64,000 nt of DNA from a bacterium (GTDB lineage Bacteria; Babelota; Babeliae; Babelales; RVW-14). Shown here piece after piece: positions 1 through 8,762 of the stretch. The position numbers were made by a program, and so were the translations under genes. The stretch spans positions 1,054,001-1,118,000 of the forward strand of contig CP064957.1 in the NCBI GenBank assembly GCA_016699045.1. The letters are read 5' to 3'. The stretch's first letter is position 1. Each line of letters begins with the position of its first letter. A model generated the notes under the pieces. The model made no database searches and was not told the DNA's origin. It saw only the letters and a program-made list of their open reading frames with translations.

Positions 1-1
1 A

Positions 2-31
2 CTGGGTATCAGAGTTATTGCTGAAAAATAA
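2..31 (+). CDS. Possible C-terminal tail of an upstream plus-strand gene
   Basis: Frame 2 reads LGIRVIAEK followed by TAA, 12 bases before a strong hairpin terminator. That is what the end of a gene entering from the left would look like. Only nine residues are visible, so no product can be named and the reading could be chance. Confidence 0.25.
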   Translation: MGIRVIAEK

Positions 32-43
32 GCGTTAAAAAGT

Positions 44-94
44 TACGCAATAAAAAAAGGCCTCATTTTTAATGAGGCCTTTTTTTATTGCGTA
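44..94. terminator. Bidirectional intrinsic terminator
   Basis: A perfect 23-bp inverted repeat (arms 44-66 and 72-94) closes a 5-base loop. The core is GGCCTCAT/ATGAGGCC, flanked by seven A on the left and seven T on the right, so it works as an A/T-flanked terminator in both directions. It separates the minus-strand metalloprotease gene, which ends at 104, from whatever enters from the left. Confidence 0.88.
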
Positions 95-103
95 GTTTGT
101 TGT

Positions 104-1054
104 TTATGCTGCTGGTGCTGCCAGATGCTCATTGCTGGAGTTGTTGTTTTCTCGTGCTTGTACTGCTTGGTTGCAATACGCAATACGATCAGGTATTTCC
201 GGATGTGTTCTCAGATAATACTGCATGTTTTCCCAGAGTGTTGTATATTCCGGTTTTTCGTTGCTAAAAGGTAGAGTTTCAAAAAATTGTCCCAGAGCTG
301 CTGGTTGTTCAAGAATTGAGATAGCGGTTAAATCTGCTTCTCGTTCACAGTAGCGTCCGTGTGCGCGTGAGATGATGATGGAGCCTGCGACAATGACTGG
401 TCCAATTGGATGTACGCAGATTGGTAAATAATCTGAACAATAAGTAATGAGATTTTCAGGCAATAAAAGTGGTGCAAGAACAGAACCAAGGACATAGTTT
501 GATGCACAGTATAAAGCAATGCTCCGTGGTATATGATTATGTTTAATGTGTGCGAGCTCGTGAGCGATGATCGCTTCAATTTTTTCAGTTGTTGAATATT
601 GTAAAAGAGTTTTGCCAATCATTATAAAACCATAATTTGGGGTGAGTGATGATGCACAGGCATTATTGAGTTCAAAGGTAGTGAGAAAAATTGTTGGTAC
701 GGCGATACCAAGTTTGGTTGCATATTTTTCAATCATACCATAAATGTACGGTGCATTATGTTCATTAGCAACCATGAGGCCTTTGCTGCTGCGAAAATTT
801 TGGAACCAGCTTGTTTCGGGACTTTCTATTAATGCTTGAGTTTCTTGCCAAACATTCGCATAGTCTTTTCCGCATGATTTATCTTTAAATGAATTGATGA
901 TTTTCTTAGATTCATTGTTAAAGATTTTTTTTGTTGCGGTGCTATCAGATTCAGCATTGGTATTAGTTTCTTCGCTGTGTGCTTGAGTTGTTTGAACCGT
1001 GAATATTAACAATAACGTTAGCGCTGCAAAATATTTCTTGATCTGTTTTTTCAT
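104..1054 (-). CDS. Exported M48-family zinc metalloprotease
   Basis: Probable zinc-dependent endopeptidase of the M48 (Ste24/HtpX/BepA-like) family, acting in the envelope or outside the cell. A Sec signal peptide covers about residues 1-25 (KKQIKKYFAALTLLLIFTV, then a TQA-H cleavage region). The zinc motif HELAH lies at 165-169 and the third-ligand region EREAD at 237-241, in the usual M48 order. A hydrophobic stretch near 186-200 may be a membrane hairpin. I chose the ATG at 1054, which gives a clean signal peptide; in-frame upstream starts (ATG, TTG at 1087) only add a polar tail. The gene stands alone, with a terminator immediately downstream. The substrate is unknown; an assembly or quality-control role like BepA is possible but not shown. 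Confidence 0.85.
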   Translation of the reverse strand: MKKQIKKYFAALTLLLIFTVQTTQAHSEETNTNAESDSTATKKIFNNESKKIINSFKDKSCGKDYANVWQETQALIESPETSWFQNFRSSKGLMVANEHNAPYIYGMIEKYATKLGIAVPTIFLTTFELNNACASSLTPNYGFIMIGKTLLQYSTTEKIEAIIAHELAHIKHNHIPRSIALYCASNYVLGSVLAPLLLPENLITYCSDYLPICVHPIGPVIVAGSIIISRAHGRYCEREADLTAISILEQPAALGQFFETLPFSNEKPEYTTLWENMQYYLRTHPEIPDRIAYCNQAVQARENNNSSNEHLAAPAA

Positions 1055-1087
1055 GATTTTTTCTTTCATAAAATAATTGATACTCAA

Positions 1088-1575
1088 TCAACAAGTTCAA
1101 ACGTAACAATAAACGTAACAATATATGTTATGCATGCTGTGCGATGTGCATCATGAAGTTGTTTGTTGAAATCCCCCCGGATTTTTTATGGTGTGTTTCG
1201 CTTGGCCTGTCGCCAAAAACCTCGCTTGCAAACACATATAAAAGTATACGGTATTTGGATAGAGGCAGCAAACGGGTAGTTGTTATTGATATTTTGTAAT
1301 ATGATTCTTTGCTGGATATATCAATTGTTTCAAATAGAATAATTTAATAAAGAAAGGGGCCTGGAATGCCCTACAATACGAGGTTTTGGAGTTTTAGGCT
1401 TTTAGTATGATTTTTATGTCCATTGGGACGGGGCTCTTCTGTATTTGCAAAAAATTTGGGCCTAGACTGAAGATTGGTCTTTGCCTGTTTATAAGATTGC
1501 TAAGAAAGAAATAAAATGATCGTTGGCAAAATTGAAAGCATTTTTTTGTGTAATTTATACTAAGGCATGTTCAAT
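1088..1575. other. Long intergenic region without a recognisable gene
   Basis: No convincing reading frame on either strand. Two segments are less AT-rich and partly self-complementary. One is around 1191-1247, where TTGGC/GCCAA forms a small hairpin inside flanking TGTGTTT/AAACACA. The other is around 1346-1365, a GGGC/GCCC pair. I could not match either to tmRNA, 6S, SRP or RNase P RNA landmarks. It may hold the promoter of the M48 gene or a small RNA. Confidence 0.4.
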
Positions 1576-1612
1576 AAAAAAGCCGCCTACAATTTTTGAG
1601 GCGGCTTTTTTT
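1576..1612. terminator. Intrinsic terminator after the three-gene ATAD3-like block
   Basis: A 13-bp perfect stem (1576-1588 with 1599-1611, core GCCGCCT/AGGCGGC) and a 10-base loop. It has A-runs on the left and T-runs on the right. It lies 20 bases beyond the stop of the minus-strand gene ending at 1633, so it most likely terminates that operon. Confidence 0.8.
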
Positions 1613-1632
1613 ATAAAAATAATTACAATAGA

Positions 1633-3141
1633 TTATGCAGCAGAATTTGAAAATTCTCTAATGCGTGCATCATATTCCTTTTGAAACAATGTGTTAATAT
1701 TTTGGTGATCAACGGTTTTGAGAAATTCTGTATTGAAAGTGTCGATTGCTTCTTGATTTTGAGTAATGACTATATCGCTGATACCAAATTCGGTAATCGT
1801 TGATGTTAGTCCTTGCTGGTTGGTTAATGCGTGTAAAAATTTATTCCAAGCTTGCGTGATGGCTTGTATTTGTTGAGGTGTTGTTAAGTTTTGTATGGAC
1901 TGTGTAAAGCAGTTGATAAATGTTGAGATAGTAAGTTCTGTTGCAACGTTCATGAGGCGTGTAAATATTTCATTACGTGCTTTTTCTACTCCTTTGGTAT
2001 TTTGTTTGAGTTGGTCCAAAATACCCATTGTTGTTTCTATGCCAAGTATATTTTTGCCAAATTCATCAAGGCTTGCCACAAGATTTAGCTTGCTTGGCAA
2101 TTTAAATTCCAGGCACATTTTTTTTACAAGTGCTTGTTCTTGTGGATCAAAATTTATTTGTTTTGATTTAATTCTGGTGTTGAGACTTCTTGCAATACCA
2201 GCGCTGATAAGTTGTTTATTGTCTTGAAGGGTATTAATGATATCGAGCCTTGTTTTGGAGTCTTGAATTAAGCCGGTATCTTTTGGTTCAGTTAGTAAAA
2301 GATCAAATACATGTTTATTTTTATTCCAGCAGTTAGCAAGTAGCAGAATTTCTTCTTTGGTAAAAAAACGACCGCCGCCTGTTTTTGTTTTTATTATGCT
2401 GGTGATTTCAGAAAGTCTTTGAGCGGTGGCTTGGTTGACGTTGAGCGCAATAAATTTTTGCATAAACGTTTCTTTAAAAAAATCATAGAGCGAATTATGG
2501 CCAATTAATGGTACGAATTTTTGATTAAAGTCATTGATAGAATTTTGGTCTTCATCAAGTACAAAAAGATCGAGCTCGAGGTAGATGATGGCGGCGGTAA
2601 ATTTGTCTGCTGGCGTGGTCAGCACGGGATCAAATTTTTTGCTAAAAGGTATCGCGTTCAGCAGGGTTGTTAAGAAATTTTCCCATGTTTTTTTGATGAT
2701 GGTAATTTTTATGTCAATGTCTGGAATTGCTTGTAATGATTTATTAAATTTTTCAATAAATGCCGAGAGATTATTTTTTTTTGTTGTTTCATTCAAAACA
2801 TCTTTTAAGAGTCCTGCGATATCTTTTGCAAGACGCTTTTGTTCTTCTTTGGTTGGGAGTCCATGCAGTTTTTTTTCTTCTTGTTGAATTTTTCTTAAGG
2901 TTATTCCGCTTTTAAGTTCTTCCAATAAAGCACTTTGTTGATCTTTTGGTTTTGGTTGTTGTTCTGGTGTTGGTTTGAGTGGTGGTCGATTTTTAATTTC
3001 GTTCAAAAAGTCTGTAGCGTTGTTTTGTTCGGAGTTGGGTGGTAGTGGCGGTGGTATTGGTATCGAATCAACCAGTTGTTCAGCAATCAACGTGAGTGGA
3101 ACTAATAAAAAAAGCGTATACAAAAAATAATGGCGGATCAT
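1633..3141 (-). CDS. Exported protein of unknown function (502 aa)
   Basis: I do not recognise this family. A signal peptide is visible at about residues 1-21 (RHYFLYTLFLLVPLTLIAEQ). A proline-rich, low-complexity linker with PIPPPLPP and repeated PKPKDQQ-like runs follows, roughly to residue 70. A largely alpha-helical, charged body then runs to the end. It has no Cys lipobox and no later membrane span. The ATG at 3141 is preceded by AGAGGAG, a good ribosome-binding site. It is the third gene of a co-directional block with the ATAD3-like ATPase (90-base gap) and another exported protein, so a joint role is plausible but only inferred. Confidence 0.75.
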   Translation of the reverse strand: MIRHYFLYTLFLLVPLTLIAEQLVDSIPIPPPLPPNSEQNNATDFLNEIKNRPPLKPTPEQQPKPKDQQSALLEELKSGITLRKIQQEEKKLHGLPTKEEQKRLAKDIAGLLKDVLNETTKKNNLSAFIEKFNKSLQAIPDIDIKITIIKKTWENFLTTLLNAIPFSKKFDPVLTTPADKFTAAIIYLELDLFVLDEDQNSINDFNQKFVPLIGHNSLYDFFKETFMQKFIALNVNQATAQRLSEITSIIKTKTGGGRFFTKEEILLLANCWNKNKHVFDLLLTEPKDTGLIQDSKTRLDIINTLQDNKQLISAGIARSLNTRIKSKQINFDPQEQALVKKMCLEFKLPSKLNLVASLDEFGKNILGIETTMGILDQLKQNTKGVEKARNEIFTRLMNVATELTISTFINCFTQSIQNLTTPQQIQAITQAWNKFLHALTNQQGLTSTITEFGISDIVITQNQEAIDTFNTEFLKTVDHQNINTLFQKEYDARIREFSNSAA

Positions 3142-3231
3142 AACACATACTCCTCTTTTGGTTTTTCAAAACGTTGTATGAGTTTTGTATTTTTTATATG
3201 TGCATGTAAATAATTTTTTACAAAGGTGCTG

Positions 3232-4731
3232 CTAAGTAGTTGGTGGCAGCTCTTCGCTGTTTAACGAGTAGGTAATATGTTGTTCAGCAATTTTTTCATT
3301 AACCGCCTGCATAATAATGGCTGGTGTTAACATTTTGTCGTTGGTGCGGGCGACCATGTACTGCACGTCCAAGAAAATTTGTTTGATATCACGACCCGCA
3401 AATCCTTCAAGTTGTTCTGCGACATTGCATAAAAACTCTTCAGTTACCAAGCTTGAAACGGTTGCATGTTGAGTTTGAGTTGCAAATTTATTTAAATAAA
3501 GCGTGATGAGTTTGATGCGTTCATTAAGCGTTGGAAGCGGGACATTAATTTTTTTATGCATACGACTGAGCACGGCGCCATCGAGTTTGTTTGGGTCGTT
3601 GGTTGCCAAAATAAACATACATTTTTCAGAGAGTCCGCCAGTGCGCGCCAAGAAGGTGCTAATCACTTTGGTACCGTGCTGATCATTACCAGTACGTTTG
3701 TGCAAAAATGCATCTGCTTCGTCAATAAAAATAATCAGCCCGTTAGGCGCTTGGTCTGCCCAATCAAACAATTTATTGAGTTCAACAATATCTTGTCCTT
3801 GTTCAAACTGCGCAAAGTTGCCGCCGGGAATAAAGATAAAGTCCATGTTGGAATACATTGCTAGTTTTTCAGCAAACAATGTTTTACCAGTGCCGGGTGG
3901 GCCGTACAACAAAAGATTACGGAATGGTAGTTTGCTTTGCGGAATGTTTTTTGTATCATCAGCCAAATTGCGTAATTTTTCTTCAAGTGCTTCGCTGAAG
4001 ATAACATCGTCAAACACTTTTTCTTTGGATTCTGCTAACTGGAAAAATGTTTTGAAGCGTTCAAGCCACGTGACATGAAAACTGTTGGTTGCTAATGTTG
4101 GTCGGCTCATTTTTGCTTCCGCATAGCGATAGGTAAGTTTGCCGCCATAATAAACAACGCTCAATAGCGTGAGTGTGCCCGCCAAAAAGATACTGGAGCG
4201 CGTGAGTGTTTCTGGTTGTGTTGCAAACTCAGTAAGAAAGCGCAAGCGTTCCATAGCACCTTCATTTTCAACCGCTTTGTTGGCGGCAGTGATGGCGATT
4301 TGTGTTTTACGGTCATGTTCTTTTTGGTAAACATCCATCGCGGTTTGCCAGCCGGTGGTAATAATTTTTTCAACATTTTCGCCGGTTTTTTCGCTACGTC
4401 GATCTAAATTTTTAAGTTCTTTACGCAGTGCTTTTATTTGGTCGTCAAAGCTTTTGCTTGCTTGTTCATAAGCTGCACCGCCCATGATGCCTTGATCGCG
4501 TTTGACGCCAATTCCTTGGCGCTGTGTTTCTAAGACATTAATCTTGCTTTCAATTTGTGCACGTTTAAAGCGTGTTGCTTCGGCAATGACTTGTGCCGAT
4601 TTGGTAACGGCTGCGGCAACATCGTTGGCGTTGAGCTTGAACCCGCCAAGATTGATATCAACTTGAGGCGTTGCTGCCCATGCGCTTGTTGAAAAGAGAA
4701 GAAGTATATTCAGAAAATTAATTTTTTTCAT
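3232..4731 (-). CDS. ATAD3-like membrane-anchored AAA+ ATPase
   Basis: AAA+ ATPase resembling eukaryotic mitochondrial ATAD3 in layout and sequence. Order: signal peptide about 1-20 (ends SAWAATP); charged coiled-coil-like region about 50-165; membrane span about 179-197; linker; AAA core. The linker EAKMSRPTL corresponds to EARLGKPSL as I remember it from ATAD3. In the core, Walker A is GPPGTGKT at 277-284, Walker B is IIFIDEAD at 333-340, and sensor 1 lies in ILATND at 374-379. The stretches LLLYGPPGTGKTLFAEKLA and KLFDWADQAPNGLIIFIDEADAF are strikingly ATAD3-like. ATAD3 spans the mitochondrial inner membrane and acts in nucleoid and cristae organisation. Here the topology and role are unknown. 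The ATG follows GGAAC. It sits 33 bases downstream of one exported gene and 90 upstream of another. Confidence 0.85.
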   Translation of the reverse strand: MKKINFLNILLLFSTSAWAATPQVDINLGGFKLNANDVAAAVTKSAQVIAEATRFKRAQIESKINVLETQRQGIGVKRDQGIMGGAAYEQASKSFDDQIKALRKELKNLDRRSEKTGENVEKIITTGWQTAMDVYQKEHDRKTQIAITAANKAVENEGAMERLRFLTEFATQPETLTRSSIFLAGTLTLLSVVYYGGKLTYRYAEAKMSRPTLATNSFHVTWLERFKTFFQLAESKEKVFDDVIFSEALEEKLRNLADDTKNIPQSKLPFRNLLLYGPPGTGKTLFAEKLAMYSNMDFIFIPGGNFAQFEQGQDIVELNKLFDWADQAPNGLIIFIDEADAFLHKRTGNDQHGTKVISTFLARTGGLSEKCMFILATNDPNKLDGAVLSRMHKKINVPLPTLNERIKLITLYLNKFATQTQHATVSSLVTEEFLCNVAEQLEGFAGRDIKQIFLDVQYMVARTNDKMLTPAIIMQAVNEKIAEQHITYSLNSEELPPTT

Positions 4732-4764
4732 AACGGTTCCATTTTAATGATAAGTAACAGCAGG

Positions 4765-5970
4765 TTACTTATCGGCAGTTTCGGTATCTGTAACTGCTTG
4801 TTGATATATGTTATAAGCTTGTTTAATCATGGTATACCAGCCTGGCAGCGAGGTGATAACTGAGCTATAAAAATGCCACTCAGCCATTTTTTTGTTATGC
4901 ATGGCAAACCAGGTGCGGAATGAAAAATGAATGCCGGTGTGAATGCAGGAGGCAATATTTTTTTCAATAACGGCGCGTTTTTCTTTGGCTGTTGCTGGTA
5001 GTTGATGGTAGGTACTCAGAAAATTATTGAGTGTTTCATGGTTTTGCTGGGCATAGTTTTCCCAGACTGGTACTAATACCATGTTATTGAACCAAGCAAT
5101 AAAGAGCATTTGAAATGCCAGCGATTGTGTCATCTCAAAGGTTGTAGATTGAAAAAAGGCAGGAATGAGGCCGCAGCGCTTGAAGAGGCTGTTGGCAATT
5201 TCAATCAGGTTTGTTTGTGTGGAATTAAATGGCATAAACATGACAATGTGTTCTTCAATCAGCGAAAAAATAGGGATTGGATTTTGTGCTGGTTCATTTG
5301 TTTTAAAAAACGAGAATGCTTGGTCTTTGCTGCCCATCAAGCTGTTGCGCAGTGCTTGAGCAAGTTGATGGACAAGGAAATGGGTGCCAATAAGTTTTGC
5401 CAGTTCAGGCCGCTTAAAGGTGCTATACGAAACGTGTAGTGCGTCAGCAGAGTTTGCGGTTGGTAAGCTTTGTTGTTTAATCAAGCTGGTGCTTAGCACA
5501 TTAACGTAGTGCGTTTCAAGTGCTTGATACAAATACCAATCAAGCCCAACGCTGGCGCTGGTAAACACTGCTTTAATAATATCTTTATAATAAATACCGA
5601 GATGCAGTGGTCTGTCGATGCGTGAAAGCGGAAGTTCTATGTCGTAAACGAGTGTGTTGTTAAAAGCGTTTTGACGATCGATTTGTCGTTGTTCAGTATT
5701 CAAAACATAATCAATAAATTCATCGCCGCCGTAACGCGCTGTTTTGTGTTCGATGTCTTGAATGAATGCATCGAGCGAATCATCGTCTTGATAAAATGCA
5801 ACCGAGTTTTTTGATGAATGTGTTGGAGGCAAAGGAGCATTTTTTTTTTGAAAGAAGGCAAGGTCGGCCTGAGTTTCTTCTGTTGTATATGTTGGAGAGC
5901 AAAAGCCCGAGAAACTCATGAAGTGCAATGCAAAGATGCCTATAACGACCGACCTTATATTTGTAAACAC
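4765..5970 (-). CDS. Exported protein of unknown function, first gene of the ATAD3-like block
   Basis: Not recognised. GTG start at 5970 with GGGGCGAG upstream. A signal peptide of about 24 residues is visible (IRSVVIGIFALHFMSFSGF, then C-S-P). The remaining roughly 375 residues are mainly helical. They include hydrophobic stretches near the middle and C-terminus (for example SLAFQMLFIAWFNNMVLV) that may be membrane-embedded or buried helices. It is co-directional with the ATAD3-like ATPase (33-base gap), so the two are probably one transcript. No catalytic motif is visible. Confidence 0.72.
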   Translation of the reverse strand: MFTNIRSVVIGIFALHFMSFSGFCSPTYTTEETQADLAFFQKKNAPLPPTHSSKNSVAFYQDDDSLDAFIQDIEHKTARYGGDEFIDYVLNTEQRQIDRQNAFNNTLVYDIELPLSRIDRPLHLGIYYKDIIKAVFTSASVGLDWYLYQALETHYVNVLSTSLIKQQSLPTANSADALHVSYSTFKRPELAKLIGTHFLVHQLAQALRNSLMGSKDQAFSFFKTNEPAQNPIPIFSLIEEHIVMFMPFNSTQTNLIEIANSLFKRCGLIPAFFQSTTFEMTQSLAFQMLFIAWFNNMVLVPVWENYAQQNHETLNNFLSTYHQLPATAKEKRAVIEKNIASCIHTGIHFSFRTWFAMHNKKMAEWHFYSSVITSLPGWYTMIKQAYNIYQQAVTDTETADK

Positions 5971-6078
5971 TTACTCGCCCCAAATAAATTTATTTACAAT
6001 CAGTATCTTAAATAATAATTACGTATCATATCAGCAAAAAAACATTTTACAATGGTTTTCGTTTTGATAAAGTGCTCA

Positions 6079-6114
6079 TGCAAGAAAAAATTTAAAAACC
6101 TTTCTTTTCTTGCA
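6079..6114. other. Inverted repeat in a divergent intergenic region
   Basis: TGCAAGAAAA (6079-6088) and its exact reverse complement TTTTCTTGCA (6105-6114) are separated by 16 bases. They lie between the divergent genes starting at 5970 (minus) and 6251 (ftsY, plus). It could be an operator or a hairpin. The rest of this 280-base gap is AT-rich with no gene that I can support. Confidence 0.4.
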
Positions 6115-6250
6115 CATATTGATAATATTTTTCATAAATTTTCTTTGTCTTGAATTCAAGTGTGCAATATTCAAAATGATCTTGTTTTTGCTGACATAAC
6201 GAGTTAAAGTCGTATTTGAGTATATTAGGTTTTTTATTGTAAGGATTGTC

Positions 6251-7144
6251 ATGCTCGGTTTTATTAAAGATAAAATAAAAAAAGTTTACACGGGGTTTAC
6301 GCAACAAATTGCATCACTTTTTTTACGCAATCAACTTGACGAACAATTTATTAATGAATTGAGTAATTTATTGTTAGTTGCCGATGTTGGCGTTAAAACA
6401 ACAGAGCGTTTAATAGCTCAATTGCGCTTACATATTGCCAATAAAACTATTGAGAATGGCGAGCAATTGCGTGAGCAACTTGAACAGATGTTACAAACAA
6501 TTCTTGAAGCGCCCGGCAAGCCTGCAGCGTTGCCAGCGGTGACGTTGATGGTGGGCATTAATGGCAGTGGCAAGACGACCTTTGTTGGCAAACTTGCGTA
6601 TCGTTTACAAGCGCAAGGTAAAAAAGTTTTATTGATTGCTGGCGATACGTTTCGTGCAGCAGCAACGCAGCAGTTGGCTGAGTGGGGTGCGCGTTCTGAT
6701 GTTGAAGTTTTTATTGGTCGTGAACATCAAGATCCGGCATCGGTTATCTTTGATGGTTGTACGCGATTTAAAGAGGGTGGTTTTGATCACGTAATTATTG
6801 ATACGGCAGGTCGGTTACAAACCAAAGCGAATTTGATGCGTGAGCTTGAAAAAATGAGAAAGATTATTGATCGACAATTGCCTGATATTCCGGTAGCAAC
6901 GTTGTTGACGGTTGATGCAATGTTGGGACAAAATTCTTTGCGCCAAGCTGAAGTTTTTCATGAAGCAACAACGTTGGATGGCATTGTGGTAACCAAGCTT
7001 GACGGTACCGGTAAGGGTGGTATTGTATTTTCGATTATCGAGCAATTTAAGGTGCCAATTGTATTTGTTGCATTTGGTGAAGGCATTGAAGATATGAGTG
7101 ATTTCAATGCGCGTGATTATGTGCATGACTTATTGCATGAATAA
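6251..7144 (+). CDS. ftsY: Signal recognition particle receptor FtsY
   Basis: SRP GTPase receptor that docks ribosome-SRP complexes at the inner membrane for co-translational insertion. All G motifs are present: GINGSGKTT at 102-110, DTFRAAA at 132-138, DTAGR at 184-188, TKLDGTGKGG at 248-257. The closing FGEGIEDM motif is also there. It is a short, NG-domain-only form (297 aa) lacking the long acidic A domain of E. coli FtsY. A basic amphipathic N-terminus (FIKDKIKKVY) could bind membrane. The ATG is preceded by AAGGATTGT, a leader also seen before ruvX and the thioredoxin gene. It heads a plus-strand run with the next two genes. Confidence 0.96.
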   Translation: MLGFIKDKIKKVYTGFTQQIASLFLRNQLDEQFINELSNLLLVADVGVKTTERLIAQLRLHIANKTIENGEQLREQLEQMLQTILEAPGKPAALPAVTLMVGINGSGKTTFVGKLAYRLQAQGKKVLLIAGDTFRAAATQQLAEWGARSDVEVFIGREHQDPASVIFDGCTRFKEGGFDHVIIDTAGRLQTKANLMRELEKMRKIIDRQLPDIPVATLLTVDAMLGQNSLRQAEVFHEATTLDGIVVTKLDGTGKGGIVFSIIEQFKVPIVFVAFGEGIEDMSDFNARDYVHDLLHE

Positions 7145-7162
7145 AAAAAAGGAGAAAAAGTT

Positions 7163-7780
7163 ATGAAGAAAATTTTTTTGGCTGCGTTGGTTTTTGTTTC
7201 TGTTGGCGCTCACGTGAATGCGTTAGACGATCTTATGCCAAGCTTGCGTCGCGTTCGCAATAAAGTTGAAGATGCATTAAAACAGCCAGGCCAGTCATTT
7301 AAAGATATTTTAAAAAATGTCAAAACTGACGAAAATGGCAAACAGATTCTTACCGCTGGCGTGGTAACGGCTCAAGGAATTGAAGAAAAGCATGATGCGG
7401 TTGTGCGTTTGAATGCGGCTGTAAATAAATATCGTTCGTTGTTTTGGGCTCACAATAACAATTTTTTTGATGCGCTTAAAACAAGTGCAGCGCAATCGCG
7501 CGAAGCTGGGTTGAGTATCTTGGCAGAATATATAATGCGTAGTTTTTCTGAAGAAAAAGCACCACTTATTTCTTTTGCGGCACAATTGAAAGAAGAAGAA
7601 ACTATTCTTGATAAATGCGTAACCGAGCTTTTTACGTTGGTAACGTATAAAAATAAAAATGAAAAACCGCCAGTATCATTTTATCAAGAAGCTCAAGATT
7701 GTTTGCGTGAAGCTGCTGACCTTAAAGCGCATGTTATTGAGTTACTTAATACGATTGAAACATTGTTGTTGGAAAAATAA
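7163..7780 (+). CDS. Small exported protein of unknown function (205 aa)
   Basis: Begins with a clear signal peptide, about 20 residues (KKIFLAALVFVSVGAHVNA, then LDD). The mature part is helical and charged, with no motif I recognise. The ribosome-binding site AAAAGGAGAAAAAG precedes the ATG. It lies 18 bases after ftsY, and its stop codon directly abuts the prmC start, which suggests translational coupling and a shared transcript. Function unknown. Confidence 0.75.
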   Translation: MKKIFLAALVFVSVGAHVNALDDLMPSLRRVRNKVEDALKQPGQSFKDILKNVKTDENGKQILTAGVVTAQGIEEKHDAVVRLNAAVNKYRSLFWAHNNNFFDALKTSAAQSREAGLSILAEYIMRSFSEEKAPLISFAAQLKEEETILDKCVTELFTLVTYKNKNEKPPVSFYQEAQDCLREAADLKAHVIELLNTIETLLLEK

Positions 7781-8659
7781 ATGCATAACGTTCCTGTTCA
7801 ACGCATCATTGCTGCTCTGTCAGAAATGCTGGTAGCTGGAGGCTTGGCGGCACATGATGCGAGTCAAGAAGCGTGGTGGTTACTTGAAAAATTAGTTAAC
7901 CAGCCACAAGCATATTTGATTGCGCAAGGTACTGTTGCATGGGACGATAAGCGCGAACAGCGTATTGCTGGTTGGATTAAAGAACGAACGCAGGACAAGA
8001 AACCGCTACAGTATATTTTGGGGTCGGTGCCGTTTGCCGATCTCGACATTATTGTTGAGCCGCCCATTCTGATTCCGCGGCCAGAAACTGAAGAAATAGT
8101 GGTGTGGCTGATTGACGTGCTGCGCGTGTCTGGCCGTGCTGATTGGAAAATCCTTGATTTGTGTACCGGCTCTGGTTGCATAGCGCTTGCGTTGGCGGCA
8201 GCGTTTGAACAGGCGCATGTTGTTGGGATTGACAAAAACCCTCACGCGGTTGATTTGGCGCGGCGCAATGCGCATCACAACAACCTTGAGCGTGTGACGT
8301 TTACGGTTTCTGATTTATTTCAAGCGCTTGATCCAAAACAACCTTTTGATCTGATTATCAGCAATCCGCCCTATTTGTCTGATGAATCGTATCTGCAGGT
8401 CAGCAAAGAAGTTTCGGTGTGGGAAGATAAGAACGCGCTGGTAGCCCCGCGCCATGGCATGGGGCTGTATGAGCGCATTGTTGCACAAGCGCCAGATTTT
8501 TTGTTACCATCAGATAATGACAAGGTTCCTCAACTCGTCTTTGAAATTGGTAAAGATCAGGATGAGATTGAAGAGATCATAAAGAATGGTGGGTTTAACC
8601 AGGTTAAGGTCTATCATGATTTGGGCGGGTTGCGTCGTTGGGTAACTGCCCGAATTTGA
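7781..8659 (+). CDS. prmC: Release factor glutamine methyltransferase PrmC
   Basis: Transfers methyl from S-adenosylmethionine to the glutamine of the GGQ motif in release factors RF1 and RF2. Seen: a helical N-terminal substrate domain (1-85), LIPRPETEE at 97-105, the SAM-binding loop DLCTGSGCIAL at 126-136, and the catalytic NPPY at 195-198. Length (292 aa) is normal for PrmC/HemK. The start ATG follows the previous gene's TAA with no gap, so it is probably translated by coupling; the preceding TTGGAAAAA gives only a weak Shine-Dalgarno. Confidence 0.95.
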   Translation: MHNVPVQRIIAALSEMLVAGGLAAHDASQEAWWLLEKLVNQPQAYLIAQGTVAWDDKREQRIAGWIKERTQDKKPLQYILGSVPFADLDIIVEPPILIPRPETEEIVVWLIDVLRVSGRADWKILDLCTGSGCIALALAAAFEQAHVVGIDKNPHAVDLARRNAHHNNLERVTFTVSDLFQALDPKQPFDLIISNPPYLSDESYLQVSKEVSVWEDKNALVAPRHGMGLYERIVAQAPDFLLPSDNDKVPQLVFEIGKDQDEIEEIIKNGGFNQVKVYHDLGGLRRWVTARI

Positions 8660-8762
8660 CACGATGTACAAAATTTCTTACATTTGGCCTTTAATAGTTA
8701 CTATTGAGGTTTTTCGTATTGTCTATTGCTTGGTAAAATATTGAAAATTGAAGGAGATAATC

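Noticed and set aside
3556..4078. Open frames on the plus strand opposite the ATAD3-like gene
   Set aside because: They are the reverse reading of a well-supported AAA+ gene, have no signal or motif of their own, and lack ribosome-binding sites.
6092..6307. Small minus-strand frame overlapping the ftsY start
   Set aside because: Low-complexity Lys/Tyr-rich reading over the ftsY leader, with no conserved features.
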